From NCBI GenBank assembly GCA_902761225.1, contig CACWJQ010000024.1:1-45256 (forward strand): a stretch of 45,256 nucleotides of DNA, read 5' to 3'. The notes beneath the pieces are model-generated. The model was not told the origin of the DNA. It made no database searches and saw only the letters and a program-made list of their open reading frames with translations. The position numbers and the translations under genes were made by a program. The DNA comes from an uncultured Lachnospiraceae bacterium. Lineage in GTDB: Bacteria; Bacillota; Clostridia; Lachnospirales; Lachnospiraceae. This document shows, in pieces, positions 24,278-33,284 of this stretch (positions within the stretch are counted from its first letter, which is position 1; each line of letters starts with the position of its first letter).

Positions 24278-25444
24278 TTATTTAAGAAGGTTAGCGGAGA
24301 TGACCATACGCTGAACTTCTGAAGTTCCTTCGTAGATCTCGGTGATCTTGGCATCTCTCATCATACGCTCTACTTCATACTCTCTGATATATCCATATCC
24401 GCCGTGGAGCTGAACAGCCTTGGTGGTAACTTCCATGGCAACTTCTGCCGCATAGAGCTTAGCCATAGCTGCTTCTACGGAATAAGAAACCTTGGGATTG
24501 GTTACGTACTCCTGCTTCTTAAGTGCTGCCTTGTAAACGAGAGCCTTGGCAGCCTCTACCTTTGTAGCCATATCTGCAAGCTGGAACTGGGTGTTCTGGA
24601 AAGCAGAGATGGACTTGCCGAACTGCTTACGCTCCTTGGTGTAAGCGATGGTTCTCTCAAGTGCGCCCTCAGCGATTCCAAGAGCCTGTGCTGCAATTCC
24701 GATACGTCCGCCGTCAAGGGTGTGCATTGCGATGTTGAAGCCCTTGCCCTGCTGTCCGAGAAGGTTAGCCTTGGGGATACGGCAGTCAGTAAAGATGAGC
24801 TCATAGGTGGATGATCCGCGGATACCCATCTTGTTTTCCTTGGTTCCGAAAGTGAATCCGGGAGTTCCCTTCTCTACGATAAAAGCAGAGATCTCCTTCA
24901 TGATGCGGCCCTTCTTCTCAATCTTGCCGGTAACAGCGAAAATGACATAAACGTCAGCTTCCTTACCGTTGGTGATGAAGCACTTGGATCCGTTGAGAAC
25001 CCACTCATCTCCGTCGAGAACAGCCTTGGTCTGCTGGCCCTGTGCATCGGTTCCTGCTCCGGGCTCGGTAAGTCCGAATGCGCCGAGCTTCTCGCCCTTT
25101 GCAAGGGGAATAAGATACTTCTCTTTCTGCTCGGGAGTTCCGAAGGTCATGATGGGATCCACACAAAGTGAGGTGTGTGCAGATACGATAACTCCGCTTG
25201 TTCCGCAAACCTTTGAAAGCTCCTCAACACACATAACATAAGTGAGAATGTCGCAGCCCTGTCCGCCGAACTCCTTGGGAACGGGGATTCCTAAGAATCC
25301 GTACTTAGCCATCTTATCGACGGTCTCTCTGGGGAACATTTCCTTCTCGTCTACTTCCTGAGCAAGGGGCTTTGCTTCATTCTCTGCAAACTCCTTGAAG
25401 AGGGTACGAGCCATTTCATGTTCTTTGCTCAAAGTAAAATCCAT
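24278..25444 (-). CDS. bcd: Butyryl-CoA dehydrogenase
   Basis: Bcd reduces crotonyl-CoA to butyryl-CoA with electrons from EtfAB. The 388-residue acyl-CoA dehydrogenase shows GLTEPGAGTDAQGQ, GIRGSSTYELIFTDCRIP, QLHGGYGYIREYEVERMMRD, and IYEGTSEVQRMVIS, with the catalytic Glu in YEG. The length is normal and no residues are missing. It is followed by etfB after 35 bp, which is the usual unit for the bifurcating complex. The start has GAGGA about 9 nt upstream. The protein should be soluble and cytoplasmic. Confidence 0.96.
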   Translation of the reverse strand: MDFTLSKEHEMARTLFKEFAENEAKPLAQEVDEKEMFPRETVDKMAKYGFLGIPVPKEFGGQGCDILTYVMCVEELSKVCGTSGVIVSAHTSLCVDPIMTFGTPEQKEKYLIPLAKGEKLGAFGLTEPGAGTDAQGQQTKAVLDGDEWVLNGSKCFITNGKEADVYVIFAVTGKIEKKGRIMKEISAFIVEKGTPGFTFGTKENKMGIRGSSTYELIFTDCRIPKANLLGQQGKGFNIAMHTLDGGRIGIAAQALGIAEGALERTIAYTKERKQFGKSISAFQNTQFQLADMATKVEAAKALVYKAALKKQEYVTNPKVSYSVEAAMAKLYAAEVAMEVTTKAVQLHGGYGYIREYEVERMMRDAKITEIYEGTSEVQRMVISANLLK

Positions 25445-25515
25445 GACTTATAAATTCCTCCGTTTAAAATATTCTCAAAGCACAAATGTGCTTATTTCAC
25501 GACGATCAATACCCA

Positions 25516-25610
25516 ATAACGCCCGGTAACACGACGTTATCAGCGTTAGACCGGGACACAAGCGAACCACGGATGGTGAGCGCCCGGGATAACGCCCGGT
25601 AACACGACGT
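25516..25610. repeat. 22-bp direct repeat pair in the hbd-bcd spacer
   Basis: The 22-bp sequence beginning ATAACGCCCGGTAACACGAC occurs at 25516-25537 and again at 25589-25610, 73 bp apart. The second copy ends at the hbd stop codon. GC-rich complementary pieces (CCCGG and CCGGG) lie between. It resembles a partial duplication of a short element at the end of hbd. Confidence 0.7.
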
Positions 25611-26482
25611 CACTGAGCATCAACTGCAGTCTTGGTCCTGTCAGCATTGTAGATGTAGAAGCCCTTGCCGCTCTTGCAGCCAAGGTTTCCGCCACGTACC
25701 ATCTTACGGATAAGAGGGCATGCTCTGTACTTGCTGTCTCCGGTCTCCTTGTAGAGAACATCCATGATAGCAAGGCAGATATCAAGTCCGATATAATCGC
25801 CGAGCTCAAGGGGTCCCATGGGATGGTTAGCACCAAGCTTCATAGCATTGTCGATTCCCTCGATGTTAGAAACACCTTCCATCTTAATGAAAGCAGCTTC
25901 GTTGATCATGGGGATGAGGATACGGTTTACTACGAATCCTGCAGCCTCGTTGACCTGAACAGGGGTCTTGCCGATCTCTTCGGAAATCTTCTTGATCGCA
26001 TCAACGGTTTCAGCGGGAGTGTTAACACCTGCGATAACCTCGATAAGCTTCATTCTGTCAGCAGGATTGAAGAAGTGCATTCCTACAACAGGACGGTTAA
26101 CGCCCTTTCCGATCTCGGTGATGGAAAGAGATGAAGTATTGGATGCGAAGATGCAGTCAGCCTTGCAGATAGCATCGAGCTCCTTGAAGGTGGTCTGCTT
26201 GACGTTCATATCCTCAAATGCAGCTTCTACAATGAGATCGCAGTCAGCACAGAGATCCTCCTTAAGTCCGGGAGTGATGGCTGCAGTGATCTTGTCAACC
26301 TGCTCCTGAGTGAGCTTGCCTTTCTCTACGAGCTTGGCATAGCCCTTAACGATCTTGTCCTTTCCGCCTTCTGCCCACTCCTGCTTGATGTCGCAGAGTG
26401 CAACAGTGTAGCCTTCTGTCTGGGCAAATGCCTTTGCGATGCCCTGGCCCATTGTTCCGGCGCCGATAACACCTACCTTCAT
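25610..26482 (-). CDS. hbd: 3-hydroxybutyryl-CoA dehydrogenase
   Basis: Hbd reduces acetoacetyl-CoA to 3-hydroxybutyryl-CoA with NAD(P)H. The 290-residue protein has the Rossmann loop GVIGAGTMGQGIAKAFAQ at its N-terminus, then SNTSSLSITEIG, GMHFFNPADRMKLIEVI with the catalytic His, AAGFVVNRILIPMINEA, and a C-terminal domain with GANHPMGPLELGDYIGLD. The length is normal. The start has AAGGAGG 5 nt upstream. It lies between crt and bcd. A 22-bp repeat begins at its stop codon. Confidence 0.96.
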   Translation of the reverse strand: MKVGVIGAGTMGQGIAKAFAQTEGYTVALCDIKQEWAEGGKDKIVKGYAKLVEKGKLTQEQVDKITAAITPGLKEDLCADCDLIVEAAFEDMNVKQTTFKELDAICKADCIFASNTSSLSITEIGKGVNRPVVGMHFFNPADRMKLIEVIAGVNTPAETVDAIKKISEEIGKTPVQVNEAAGFVVNRILIPMINEAAFIKMEGVSNIEGIDNAMKLGANHPMGPLELGDYIGLDICLAIMDVLYKETGDSKYRACPLIRKMVRGGNLGCKSGKGFYIYNADRTKTAVDAQ

Positions 26483-26572
26483 AAATGCCTCCTTAAAAAT
26501 ATATAAATTAAAAATATAGCGTGTTTAAAGTTACAAAAGTCAGGACAGTGTACCTGCCCTGACTTTCATACA

Positions 26573-27367
26573 TTACTCGTTCTTAAATGCGACCTGCTTA
26601 ACCTTTGCAGGGTCATCCTTCTTGCGGAGGAAATTAGCCATTCCTTCCTTCTGGTCATATGACTCGAAGCAGTCACCGAAGAGCTTCTCTTCGATAACGA
26701 GTGCATCGTCGATATTAACCTGAAGGCCTTCGTTTATAGCCTTCTTGCAGTTTCTTACAGCGATGGGAGCGTTGGCTGCGATCTGTGAAGCAAGCTTCAT
26801 TGCCGCATCCATAAGCTCTGCCTGAGGATATACTGCATTTACAAGACCGATGCGGAGTGCTTCGTCTGCCTTGATATTTCTTGCGGTATAGATAAGCTGC
26901 TTAGCCATTCCGACACCGACTGTTCTTGCAAGTCTCTGGGTTCCGCCGAAACCGGGGGTGATGCCAAGACCTACTTCAGGCTGTCCGAACATGGCATTGT
27001 CAGAGCAGATGCGGATATCACAGCTCATGGAGATCTCACATCCTCCGCCGAGTGCGAAGCCGTTTACTGCAGCGATAACAGGAACAGGAAGAGTCTCGAG
27101 CTTTCTGAATACATCATTTCCCTTCTTGCCGAAAGCCTCACCCTCAGCCTTTGTAAGGGTGCTCATCTCACCGATATCAGCGCCCGCAACGAAGCTCTTC
27201 TCTCCTGCGCCGGTAAGAACAACTGCTCTTACGACAGAAGTGTCGATACCGTCGATGACTGCATTAAGCTCGTCGAGCACTGCAGAATTGAGGGCATTGA
27301 GTGCTTCGGGTCTGTTGATGGTGATGACTGCAACACTGTCTTTTACTTCATATAATACAAAACTCAT
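26573..27367 (-). CDS. crt: 3-hydroxybutyryl-CoA dehydratase (crotonase)
   Basis: Crt dehydrates 3-hydroxybutyryl-CoA to crotonyl-CoA. The 264-residue enoyl-CoA hydratase family protein has INRPEALNALNSAVLDEL, SFVAGADIGEM (oxyanion hole), AAVNGFALGGGCEISMSCD, and GQPEVGLGITPGFGGTQRLAR with the catalytic Glu residues. The length is normal. The start has AAGGAG upstream and lies 11 bp after thl, so the two are tightly coupled. Confidence 0.96.
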   Translation of the reverse strand: MSFVLYEVKDSVAVITINRPEALNALNSAVLDELNAVIDGIDTSVVRAVVLTGAGEKSFVAGADIGEMSTLTKAEGEAFGKKGNDVFRKLETLPVPVIAAVNGFALGGGCEISMSCDIRICSDNAMFGQPEVGLGITPGFGGTQRLARTVGVGMAKQLIYTARNIKADEALRIGLVNAVYPQAELMDAAMKLASQIAANAPIAVRNCKKAINEGLQVNIDDALVIEEKLFGDCFESYDQKEGMANFLRKKDDPAKVKQVAFKNE

Positions 27368-27378
27368 ATTTATCTCCT

Positions 27379-28575
27379 TCAGTCTCTTTCAACGATGGTA
27401 GCGCATCCCATTCCGCCGCCGATGCAGAGGGTAGCAAGTCCCTTCTTTGCATCCTTAGCCTCCATCTCATGGAGAAGGGTTACAAGGATACGTGCGCCTG
27501 ATGCTCCTACGGGATGTCCGAGAGCGATAGCGCCTCCGTTGGGATTGAGCTGCTTGTCAACGTCAATTCCGAGATCCTTGCCTACTGCAACTGACTGAGC
27601 TGCAAATGCCTCGTTAGCCTCGATGATATCGAAGTCCTCGATCTTGTATCCGGCCTTAGCCATAACCTTTCTGGTTGCTGCAACAGGGCCGATACCCATT
27701 ACTTCGGGACGAACACCTGCAAGAGCGCCTGCTACGAATGTAGCCATGGGCTTAACTCCGAGCTCCTTAGCCTTCTCTTCGGTCATAAGGACCATAGCTG
27801 CTGCACCGTCGTTGATTCCGGATGCATTACCTGCGGTTACGAATCCATCGGGATTGAGGGGACGGAGCTTTGCAAGTCCTTCGATGGTGGATCCTGCCCT
27901 GGGGCCTTCATCGGTATCGAATACAACAGTCTCTTTCTTCTTCTTGATCTCTACGGGAACGATCTCCTTCTTGAAAGCACCGCTCTCGATAGCTGCGCAT
28001 GCCTTCTGCTGTGACTTAAGTGCGAACTCATCGAGCTCTTCTCTAGTGAGATTCCACTCTCTTGCCACATTATCAGCGGTTGTGATCATGTGATAATCGT
28101 TGAATGCATCCCAAAGAGCATCCTTTACCATGGTATCAACAAGTCCGCCCTGGCTCTGGCTGGGCCACATCATTCTGTATCCGTATCTTCCATTGGGAAT
28201 TGCGAAAGGAGCCATGGACATGTTCTCCATACCACCTGCGATAACGACATCAGCGTCGCCTGCCATGATCATCTGTGCAGCCTGGTTAACGCAGTTAAGT
28301 CCGGATCCGCATACAACGTTCATGGTAACAGCGGGAACCTCGATGGGAAGTCCTGCCTTGATGGATGCCTGGCGGGCAACATTCTGTCCGAGTCCTGCCT
28401 GGATAACGCATCCCATATATACCTGATCAACATCGGAGGGCTTGATGCCTGCACGATTTACAGCCTCCTTGATAACAATTGCTCCGAGATCTGCAGCGGG
28501 GGTCGTTGAGAGCGATCCACCCATAGTTCCGATTGCGGTACGACATGCACCAGCGATTACAACCTTCTTAGCCAT
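27379..28575 (-). CDS. thl: Acetyl-CoA acetyltransferase (thiolase)
   Basis: The thiolase joins two acetyl-CoA molecules to acetoacetyl-CoA, the first step of butyrate formation. The 398-residue protein has the acyl-accepting Cys in NVVCGSGLN at about 88, [30 protein letters not shown] with the catalytic His, and [14 protein letters not shown] with the second Cys. The length is typical. It is the first gene of thl-crt-hbd-bcd-etfB-etfA. A promoter and a cre-like site lie upstream. The start has CGGAGG 7 nt upstream. Confidence 0.96.
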   Translation of the reverse strand: MAKKVVIAGACRTAIGTMGGSLSTTPAADLGAIVIKEAVNRAGIKPSDVDQVYMGCVIQAGLGQNVARQASIKAGLPIEVPAVTMNVVCGSGLNCVNQAAQMIMAGDADVVIAGGMENMSMAPFAIPNGRYGYRMMWPSQSQGGLVDTMVKDALWDAFNDYHMITTADNVAREWNLTREELDEFALKSQQKACAAIESGAFKKEIVPVEIKKKKETVVFDTDEGPRAGSTIEGLAKLRPLNPDGFVTAGNASGINDGAAAMVLMTEEKAKELGVKPMATFVAGALAGVRPEVMGIGPVAATRKVMAKAGYKIEDFDIIEANEAFAAQSVAVGKDLGIDVDKQLNPNGGAIALGHPVGASGARILVTLLHEMEAKDAKKGLATLCIGGGMGCATIVERD

Positions 28576-28658
28576 TTGATTACCTCCGAAATGATTTTCA
28601 GTGTCCTTTTACCCGGACCTTGATCCGAGATTGTTATTTTTTTGTCAGACCATTTCAG

Positions 28659-28687
28659 ATTTTACCATATGGAGCCGTCAAATACAA
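28659..28687 (-). promoter_or_regulatory. Putative promoter of the butyrate operon
   Basis: On the minus strand TTGTAT (28682-28687) and an extended -10 TGG-TAAAAT (box at 28659-28664) are 17 bp apart. The predicted leader before thl is about 75-80 nt. Confidence 0.55.
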
Positions 28688-28752
28688 TGAACCCCGCAAG
28701 AAAATTTTTCCAAACTAGTGCATCTCTCACGCTTTCCCACTATATATAGAAA

Positions 28753-28766
28753 TGATAGCGCTTACT
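28753..28766 (-). promoter_or_regulatory. cre-like (CcpA) operator upstream of thl
   Basis: The minus-strand 14-mer AGTAAGCGCTATCA matches TGWAANCGNTNWCA at 13 of 14 positions, with an intact AGCGCT core. It lies 66 bp upstream of the -35 box, a position compatible with activation by CcpA. It directly abuts the palindromic element. Confidence 0.5.
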
Positions 28767-29003
28767 TATAAAGCAGGGGATTTGATCCCGGCAATATCCG
28801 TTTGCTTGCCAGTGCCGTCGCTTATAGGTGCAAATCTGTCCTTCGCATATTCTAAATCGCCCTCGGGCAACTCGCGACGCTCACGCTAACTGCGTGAGCT
28901 GCTCAGACAGTGCCCTCGGGAACCGATTTATGCTCAGGACATTTGCACCTGCTCCGGCGGGCTGCGCAATCCGGATATTGCCGGGGTCAAATCCCTATTT
29001 ATA
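28767..29003. repeat. 237-bp near-palindromic, MITE-like element between hpf and thl
   Basis: The ends are inverted repeats of about 34 bp, from TATAAA inward to GGCAATATCCG, with two mismatches and small gaps. Complementary blocks continue inward: AGGTGCAAAT with ATTTGCACCT, GTCCT with AGGAC, and AAATCG with CGATTT. An 8-bp apical hairpin has arms 28879-28886 and 28892-28899. The whole element can fold into one hairpin. It has no coding capacity. A TA-type target site is possible, but I see no clear longer duplication. Confidence 0.7.
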
Positions 29004-29013
29004 CAAAATACTG

Positions 29014-29049
29014 AAAAAAAATCCCCGCGGGGAAGCTCCTCGCGGGGAT
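29014..29049 (-). terminator. Intrinsic terminator of hpf
   Basis: ATCCCCGCG arms (29021-29049) are followed on the minus strand by an eight-T run (29021-29014), 20 bp after the hpf stop. Confidence 0.9.
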
Positions 29050-29068
29050 CATAAAAACTATCCTGTTC

Positions 29069-29596
29069 TCAGATCTCGGGCTCTATAAGTCCGTAAGTAT
29101 CTCCCTTACGCTTATACACCACATTGACCTGATCGGTCTCTGCATTGATGAACACGTAGAAGTTGTGTCCGAGAAGATCCATCTGCATGCAGGCATCTTC
29201 AGGATACATGGGCTTGATCTCGAACTTCTTGCTCCTTACAATCTTGATACCATCGTCCTCAGCAGTCTCCTCGGCAGGAGCAAAGTCAGCTATATTGCCG
29301 GCTGCCTGATGTCTGTCGATTATCTTGTTACGATACTTCTTCAGCTGTCTCTCTATGATCTCCTCTACCAGATCGATGGAGATATACATATCGCTGCTGG
29401 ACTGTTCGGAACGAATGATGGTTCCCTTGACAGGGATGGTAACCTCAACCTTCTGCTCTTCCTTTATGACAGAAAGAGTTACATGAGCAGTGGTATCTTC
29501 ATCAAAATACTTGGACAGCTTACCTATCTTGTCCTCAACCGAAGCCTTAAGTCCCGGTGTTACTTCAATGTTTTTTCCGATGATGACAAATTTCAT
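29069..29596 (-). CDS. hpf: Ribosome hibernation promoting factor, long form
   Basis: Long HPF (RaiA family) dimerises 70S ribosomes into inactive 100S particles in stationary phase. The 175-residue protein has the N-terminal S30AE domain, KFVIIGKNIEVTPGLKASVE, about 1-100. A linker follows, and then the C-terminal dimerisation domain with SKKFEIKPMYPEDACMQMDLLGHNFYVFIN and VVYKRKGDTYGLIEP. I start it at ATG 29596, where GAGGG lies 6 nt upstream. A consensus-like promoter lies about 90 bp upstream. Confidence 0.94.
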   Translation of the reverse strand: MKFVIIGKNIEVTPGLKASVEDKIGKLSKYFDEDTTAHVTLSVIKEEQKVEVTIPVKGTIIRSEQSSSDMYISIDLVEEIIERQLKKYRNKIIDRHQAAGNIADFAPAEETAEDDGIKIVRSKKFEIKPMYPEDACMQMDLLGHNFYVFINAETDQVNVVYKRKGDTYGLIEPEI

Positions 29597-29684
29597 ATGC
29601 ATCCCTCACCTTCATTAGGTATTTCGCTCACGGTGCGGCTCTCGCTTAAGTTCCCGTATATGCACCTGCTGTTGCGATGACATT

Positions 29685-29713
29685 ATCTTACCACAAGGGA
29701 AAACGTTTTTCAA
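29685..29713 (-). promoter_or_regulatory. Putative hpf promoter
   Basis: TTGAAA (29708-29713) and TAAGAT (29685-29690) on the minus strand are 17 bp apart, with a TG before the -10 box. Confidence 0.5.
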
Positions 29714-29753
29714 TCACTGACAGAGGGTAATCTTATATCACGCCATGACACGC

Positions 29754-30128
29754 TTATTCAAGATATCCGGCGAAGATCTCCCTGATTCCCTTTTCAAAGG
29801 CTTCGTACCCCTCGGGAAAAGAACCCGTTCCCTGGGCAAAGAGGATATTGCCGTCAGAATCTTCCGCCTCAAGAGAAAAACCTGCTTCGGATGAGGGGTC
29901 CGTCTCATCGAATCCGTCCCATCCCGCTATACCGCATTCCTTGGCCAGCTTTATCACATCATTCCATTCTCCTTCAGATATATCAGCTTCAGCTATCGGA
30001 TCACCCATGGAGTCATACCACACCATCCGGGGACTGTCATCATCTCGGTTTATGAAAACAGAATATATATCATCTTCTGTACTTCCAAGGTTCTCAAATC
30101 TTATGGAAAAAAAACCGTCATCGCTCAT
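29754..30128 (-). CDS. Small acidic protein of unknown function
   Basis: The 124-residue protein begins at ATG 30128, where GGAGG lies 6 nt upstream. It is acidic and soluble, without a signal or membrane segment. It has FFSIRFENLGSTEDDIYSVF, SPRMVWYDSMGDPIAEADI, and a C-terminal FPEGYEAFEKGIREIFAGYL. I do not recognise a family. It stands alone between hpf and the plus-strand chemoreceptor gene. Confidence 0.65.
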   Translation of the reverse strand: MSDDGFFSIRFENLGSTEDDIYSVFINRDDDSPRMVWYDSMGDPIAEADISEGEWNDVIKLAKECGIAGWDGFDETDPSSEAGFSLEAEDSDGNILFAQGTGSFPEGYEAFEKGIREIFAGYLE

Positions 30129-30331
30129 AAGCATCCTCCAAATGATCATCCATGGCAAAGCTGCCTCACCGGTTACCGGACAGATTCATTATATCCTACG
30201 GACCAGATGCCGCAACACCAAAATAACTGTATCCAATTGATAAATTATTAACCCAATTAGTAGTGGACACCTCACATTAATGGGGCGATAATTAACTTAC
30301 ATTTACTTTTTCAAGGATGAAGGAGAAATAT

Positions 30332-32080
30332 ATGAACACAATAAAAAATCTGAACATGAGATGGAAGCTGTTCCTTCTCACAATCCCTCTTGCGATCGCA
30401 GTCATAGTATCCGTTCTTATCGCAGGATACAAGATCAACAAAACAGAAGCGGAACTTACAAATGTGTATTACGGAACGCTCTATCAGGTCAACAGCAATC
30501 TGCTGAATGCCGACAGGGACTTCTATCAGTCCACCTCCGCAGCTGCCAAGGTTCACGAAGTATTGGACGGTCTGCTGGTTCTTCCCGAACCCGTCTTCAA
30601 TGCGGCTGTGGCCGACTACCAGGATAACAGAGATCAGGTTCTCGAAAGAGTAAACGCGGCTGTGGATATCGCCAAAAAAGATGAGCTGCTCTATAGCGGG
30701 ATCAAGTGCGATAACGGAGACACCTTCCAGCAGGCATCGGAAGGATTCTACAGAGCATTCAATGCATGGGACGGCTCATATAATGCAAAGACCGGCGAGG
30801 GTGACTGGGTGACCTTCATGAACACTTTCGATCCTGCCAGAGAATATCTTGATGAAATGCAGGAGATCACGGAAAAGTGGGCAGATTCCCAATATACTTC
30901 CCTCACTGTCAAAAACCGTACTACCATAATCATCTACGCGGTTGTCTATGTTGTGGTGATATTCGGTCTGTTCATATTCGTCACCTTGGTTCTCCATCAG
31001 ATCACTGTCAGCATCAGACAGGTCACGGATGCTCTCGATGCACTTGCAGGCGGTGACCTCAATCATCAGTTCCATGATGAGCGTCTGATAGGAGCAGATG
31101 AACTGGGACGCATACACAGATCCGCCAAGAATCTTTCGGACAAGCTCTCTGCCATAATCGGACAGACCAAGCAGATGTCTGCGGAACTCACGGAATCCGG
31201 ATCAAATCTTGCCGAGTCGGCCGATCAAGCATCACAGGCATCGGGTCAGGTATCCCAGGCTATCGAGGAGATCTCACAGGGTGCCATAAGCCAGGCTGAG
31301 AGCGTGGAAGTTGCTTCCCGCAACACAACCGATATAGGTGAGGATATCGACAAGATCAACTCCGTTATCGATACCCTGTCAGGTAAGACGGTTGATATGC
31401 AGGCCACATGTGACGGAACAGTCTCCACAATGGAAGAGCTTCTTACGCAGAACTCTGAAGTTGTCAGGTCGATGAAGGAGATACACGCACAGATATCCGC
31501 TACCAACGAAGCGGTTAAGAACATAGCCGAAGCTTCAAAGATCATCACCGATATCTCCTCACAGACTAACCTCCTGTCTCTCAATGCCTCCATAGAGGCC
31601 GCAAGAGCCGGAGAATCCGGAAGGGGCTTCGCGGTGGTTGCAACAGAGATCGGTAATCTTGCAGACCAGTCAGGTAATGCAGCCGTCAAGATCTCTCAGA
31701 TAGTGGGAAATCTTGTAGCTGAATCAGCTAAGAGCGTAGCCACCATTGAGGCTATGAGCGTAAGCTTTGAAAAACAGAATGAACAGATCAATACTACAGG
31801 CGATGATATAAAGGCCATGGCACAGGAGGTTGCCGAGATTGCCAAAGAGACTGATGAGATCTCAAGGCAGGTCAAGAACCTGGGCAACTCCAAGGAATCC
31901 CTGGTAGGCATCGTATCGGATCTCTCAGCCGTATCGGAAGAAAATGCGGCATCCACCGAAGAGACCAATGCGGCAATGGAGGAGCTGAACGCAACCTTCA
32001 CTCTCATCAACCATTCCGCAGATCAGCTCCAGATACTTGCAAGAAATCTCAACGACAACATAAGCTTCTTCAAGGATTAA
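30332..32080 (+). CDS. Methyl-accepting chemotaxis protein
   Basis: The 582-residue receptor has an N-terminal membrane segment ([20 protein letters not shown]), an extracellular helical-bundle sensor of about 150 residues, a second membrane segment ([20 protein letters not shown]), a HAMP domain, and the signalling domain. The signalling tip, [20 protein letters not shown] and [16 protein letters not shown], binds CheA/CheW. I start it at ATG 30332 because AAGGAG lies 6 nt upstream, not at the ATG 5 codons earlier. It is the only clear protein gene on the plus strand here. Sensor ligand unknown. Presence of the gene implies a chemotaxis system elsewhere in the genome. Confidence 0.94.
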   Translation: MNTIKNLNMRWKLFLLTIPLAIAVIVSVLIAGYKINKTEAELTNVYYGTLYQVNSNLLNADRDFYQSTSAAAKVHEVLDGLLVLPEPVFNAAVADYQDNRDQVLERVNAAVDIAKKDELLYSGIKCDNGDTFQQASEGFYRAFNAWDGSYNAKTGEGDWVTFMNTFDPAREYLDEMQEITEKWADSQYTSLTVKNRTTIIIYAVVYVVVIFGLFIFVTLVLHQITVSIRQVTDALDALAGGDLNHQFHDERLIGADELGRIHRSAKNLSDKLSAIIGQTKQMSAELTESGSNLAESADQASQASGQVSQAIEEISQGAISQAESVEVASRNTTDIGEDIDKINSVIDTLSGKTVDMQATCDGTVSTMEELLTQNSEVVRSMKEIHAQISATNEAVKNIAEASKIITDISSQTNLLSLNASIEAARAGESGRGFAVVATEIGNLADQSGNAAVKISQIVGNLVAESAKSVATIEAMSVSFEKQNEQINTTGDDIKAMAQEVAEIAKETDEISRQVKNLGNSKESLVGIVSDLSAVSEENAASTEETNAAMEELNATFTLINHSADQLQILARNLNDNISFFKD

Positions 32081-32117
32081 GGCAGCATAGCGGATATGCA
32101 TCACGATCAATACACAT

Positions 32118-32152
32118 AAAAAACCGCCACACCATTAAGGTGTGGCGGTTTT
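32118..32152. terminator. Bidirectional terminator between converging genes
   Basis: Perfect 10-bp arms (32124-32133 with 32139-32148) and a 5-nt loop are flanked by an A run on the left and a T run on the right. It can serve the chemoreceptor gene and the converging lipoprotein gene. Confidence 0.92.
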
Positions 32153-32174
32153 CATATCATCCTTATCCCGGATA

Positions 32175-33209
32175 TCAGCCCTGACCGCTGGAAACATGCT
32201 CGATATCGATCCATGTTATAGTCTTATTCTCATCCACGGGCACATCAGCTATATCCTCGAAAACATCGCCGCTTACAACCATCGCACCAAGATCTTCAAG
32301 CCGGGAAACAAATGCTTCCTCCTGCTCCTTGACTGCCTTGTTATCACTCCATGAGGTTGCTTCGATCATTACATCGTCGCCGGTCTTGTACAGCTGGATC
32401 TGAAGAGCCGATTCATCAGTCAGATGAGGTCTGTCATTGTAGTTCATATCCTCATCCAGCCAGTAGGATATCTCATCGCACCATGTAGCATAGAGGTGAG
32501 CTGATTTGTAGATGTATCCTGCCGACGAATCGGGAGCGATCTGCATACAGTCAAGATACTGTGCACCTGCTCCGCCTGAGCCTCCGCAGAGAATGTATCC
32601 GTCATAATAAAGATCGAAGAAGGATCTGTATCCGAAGGTTGTGGTGTATTTCATGGATAACTGTCCGTTATCATATGCGGCAAATCCGATCCAGTTATAA
32701 AAACTGGGATCCTGATTCTCAAAATACAGAACCAGTATGTCGTCACCCTCAGATCCGCTTGCAGGCTGGAACATCGCATACTTTACATCGTAGTCACCGG
32801 GATAATCGTTAAGCACTGCATCCTTCAGCTCATCGTATGTATAAGTACCGGCAGCAGGAGTCATGTAATCAGCATACTGATCGGCGGGATCTGCGATGAC
32901 CTCCACACTCATCTCCCCTGCAAGGAACTTCTCATATGCATCGGAGCGGGGCATGCTCTCAGTCTGAACTCCGGAAGTGACCGTCTCTCTCGGATCCTCT
33001 TCGGGCTTTACGGGATCGGTCTCTTCGTCTGAGTCTGATCCTTTATCGGATTCCTTATCGTCCTCTTTATCGTCACGTGAAGTTCTGTCATCATCGTCAT
33101 CTTCTTCAACAGAAGGCGAAGCTCCGTTTGTATCGTTTCCTCCGCATCCTGTGATCATGGATAGTGACAGAACAGAACACATAAGGATCATCAGCAGTTT
33201 TCTTTTCAC
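32175..33209 (-). CDS. Lipoprotein of unknown function with acidic linker
   Basis: The 344-residue protein has a lipoprotein signal, KRKLLMILMCSVLSLSMITGC, followed by a very acidic Asp/Glu/Ser/Lys-rich linker (about 35-75). The C-terminal part (about 110-335) is folded, with YDELKDAVLNDYPGDYDVKY and ILVLYFENQDPSFYNWIGF. I do not recognise a family. The start is a GTG at 33209, after GGAGGG. It should be anchored on the outer face of the membrane. Confidence 0.75.
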   Translation of the reverse strand: MKRKLLMILMCSVLSLSMITGCGGNDTNGASPSVEEDDDDDRTSRDDKEDDKESDKGSDSDEETDPVKPEEDPRETVTSGVQTESMPRSDAYEKFLAGEMSVEVIADPADQYADYMTPAAGTYTYDELKDAVLNDYPGDYDVKYAMFQPASGSEGDDILVLYFENQDPSFYNWIGFAAYDNGQLSMKYTTTFGYRSFFDLYYDGYILCGGSGGAGAQYLDCMQIAPDSSAGYIYKSAHLYATWCDEISYWLDEDMNYNDRPHLTDESALQIQLYKTGDDVMIEATSWSDNKAVKEQEEAFVSRLEDLGAMVVSGDVFEDIADVPVDENKTITWIDIEHVSSGQG

Positions 33210-33284
33210 AATTTTCCCTCCCTTGTCTGTTTATCAAACCAATACATGATACCACAGTTTCGGAAAATTACAAATTTCAGGAAA

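Noticed and set aside
28576-29068. CRISPR array or tandem spacer arrangement in the thl-hpf region
   Set aside because: The repeats here are inverted, not direct and evenly spaced, and no cas genes are present.
30261-30292. Sigma-28-like -10 box GGCGATAA upstream of the chemoreceptor
   Set aside because: The -10 matches at 7 of 8 positions but no TAAA -35 lies 15-16 bp upstream, so I do not claim a sigma-28 promoter.
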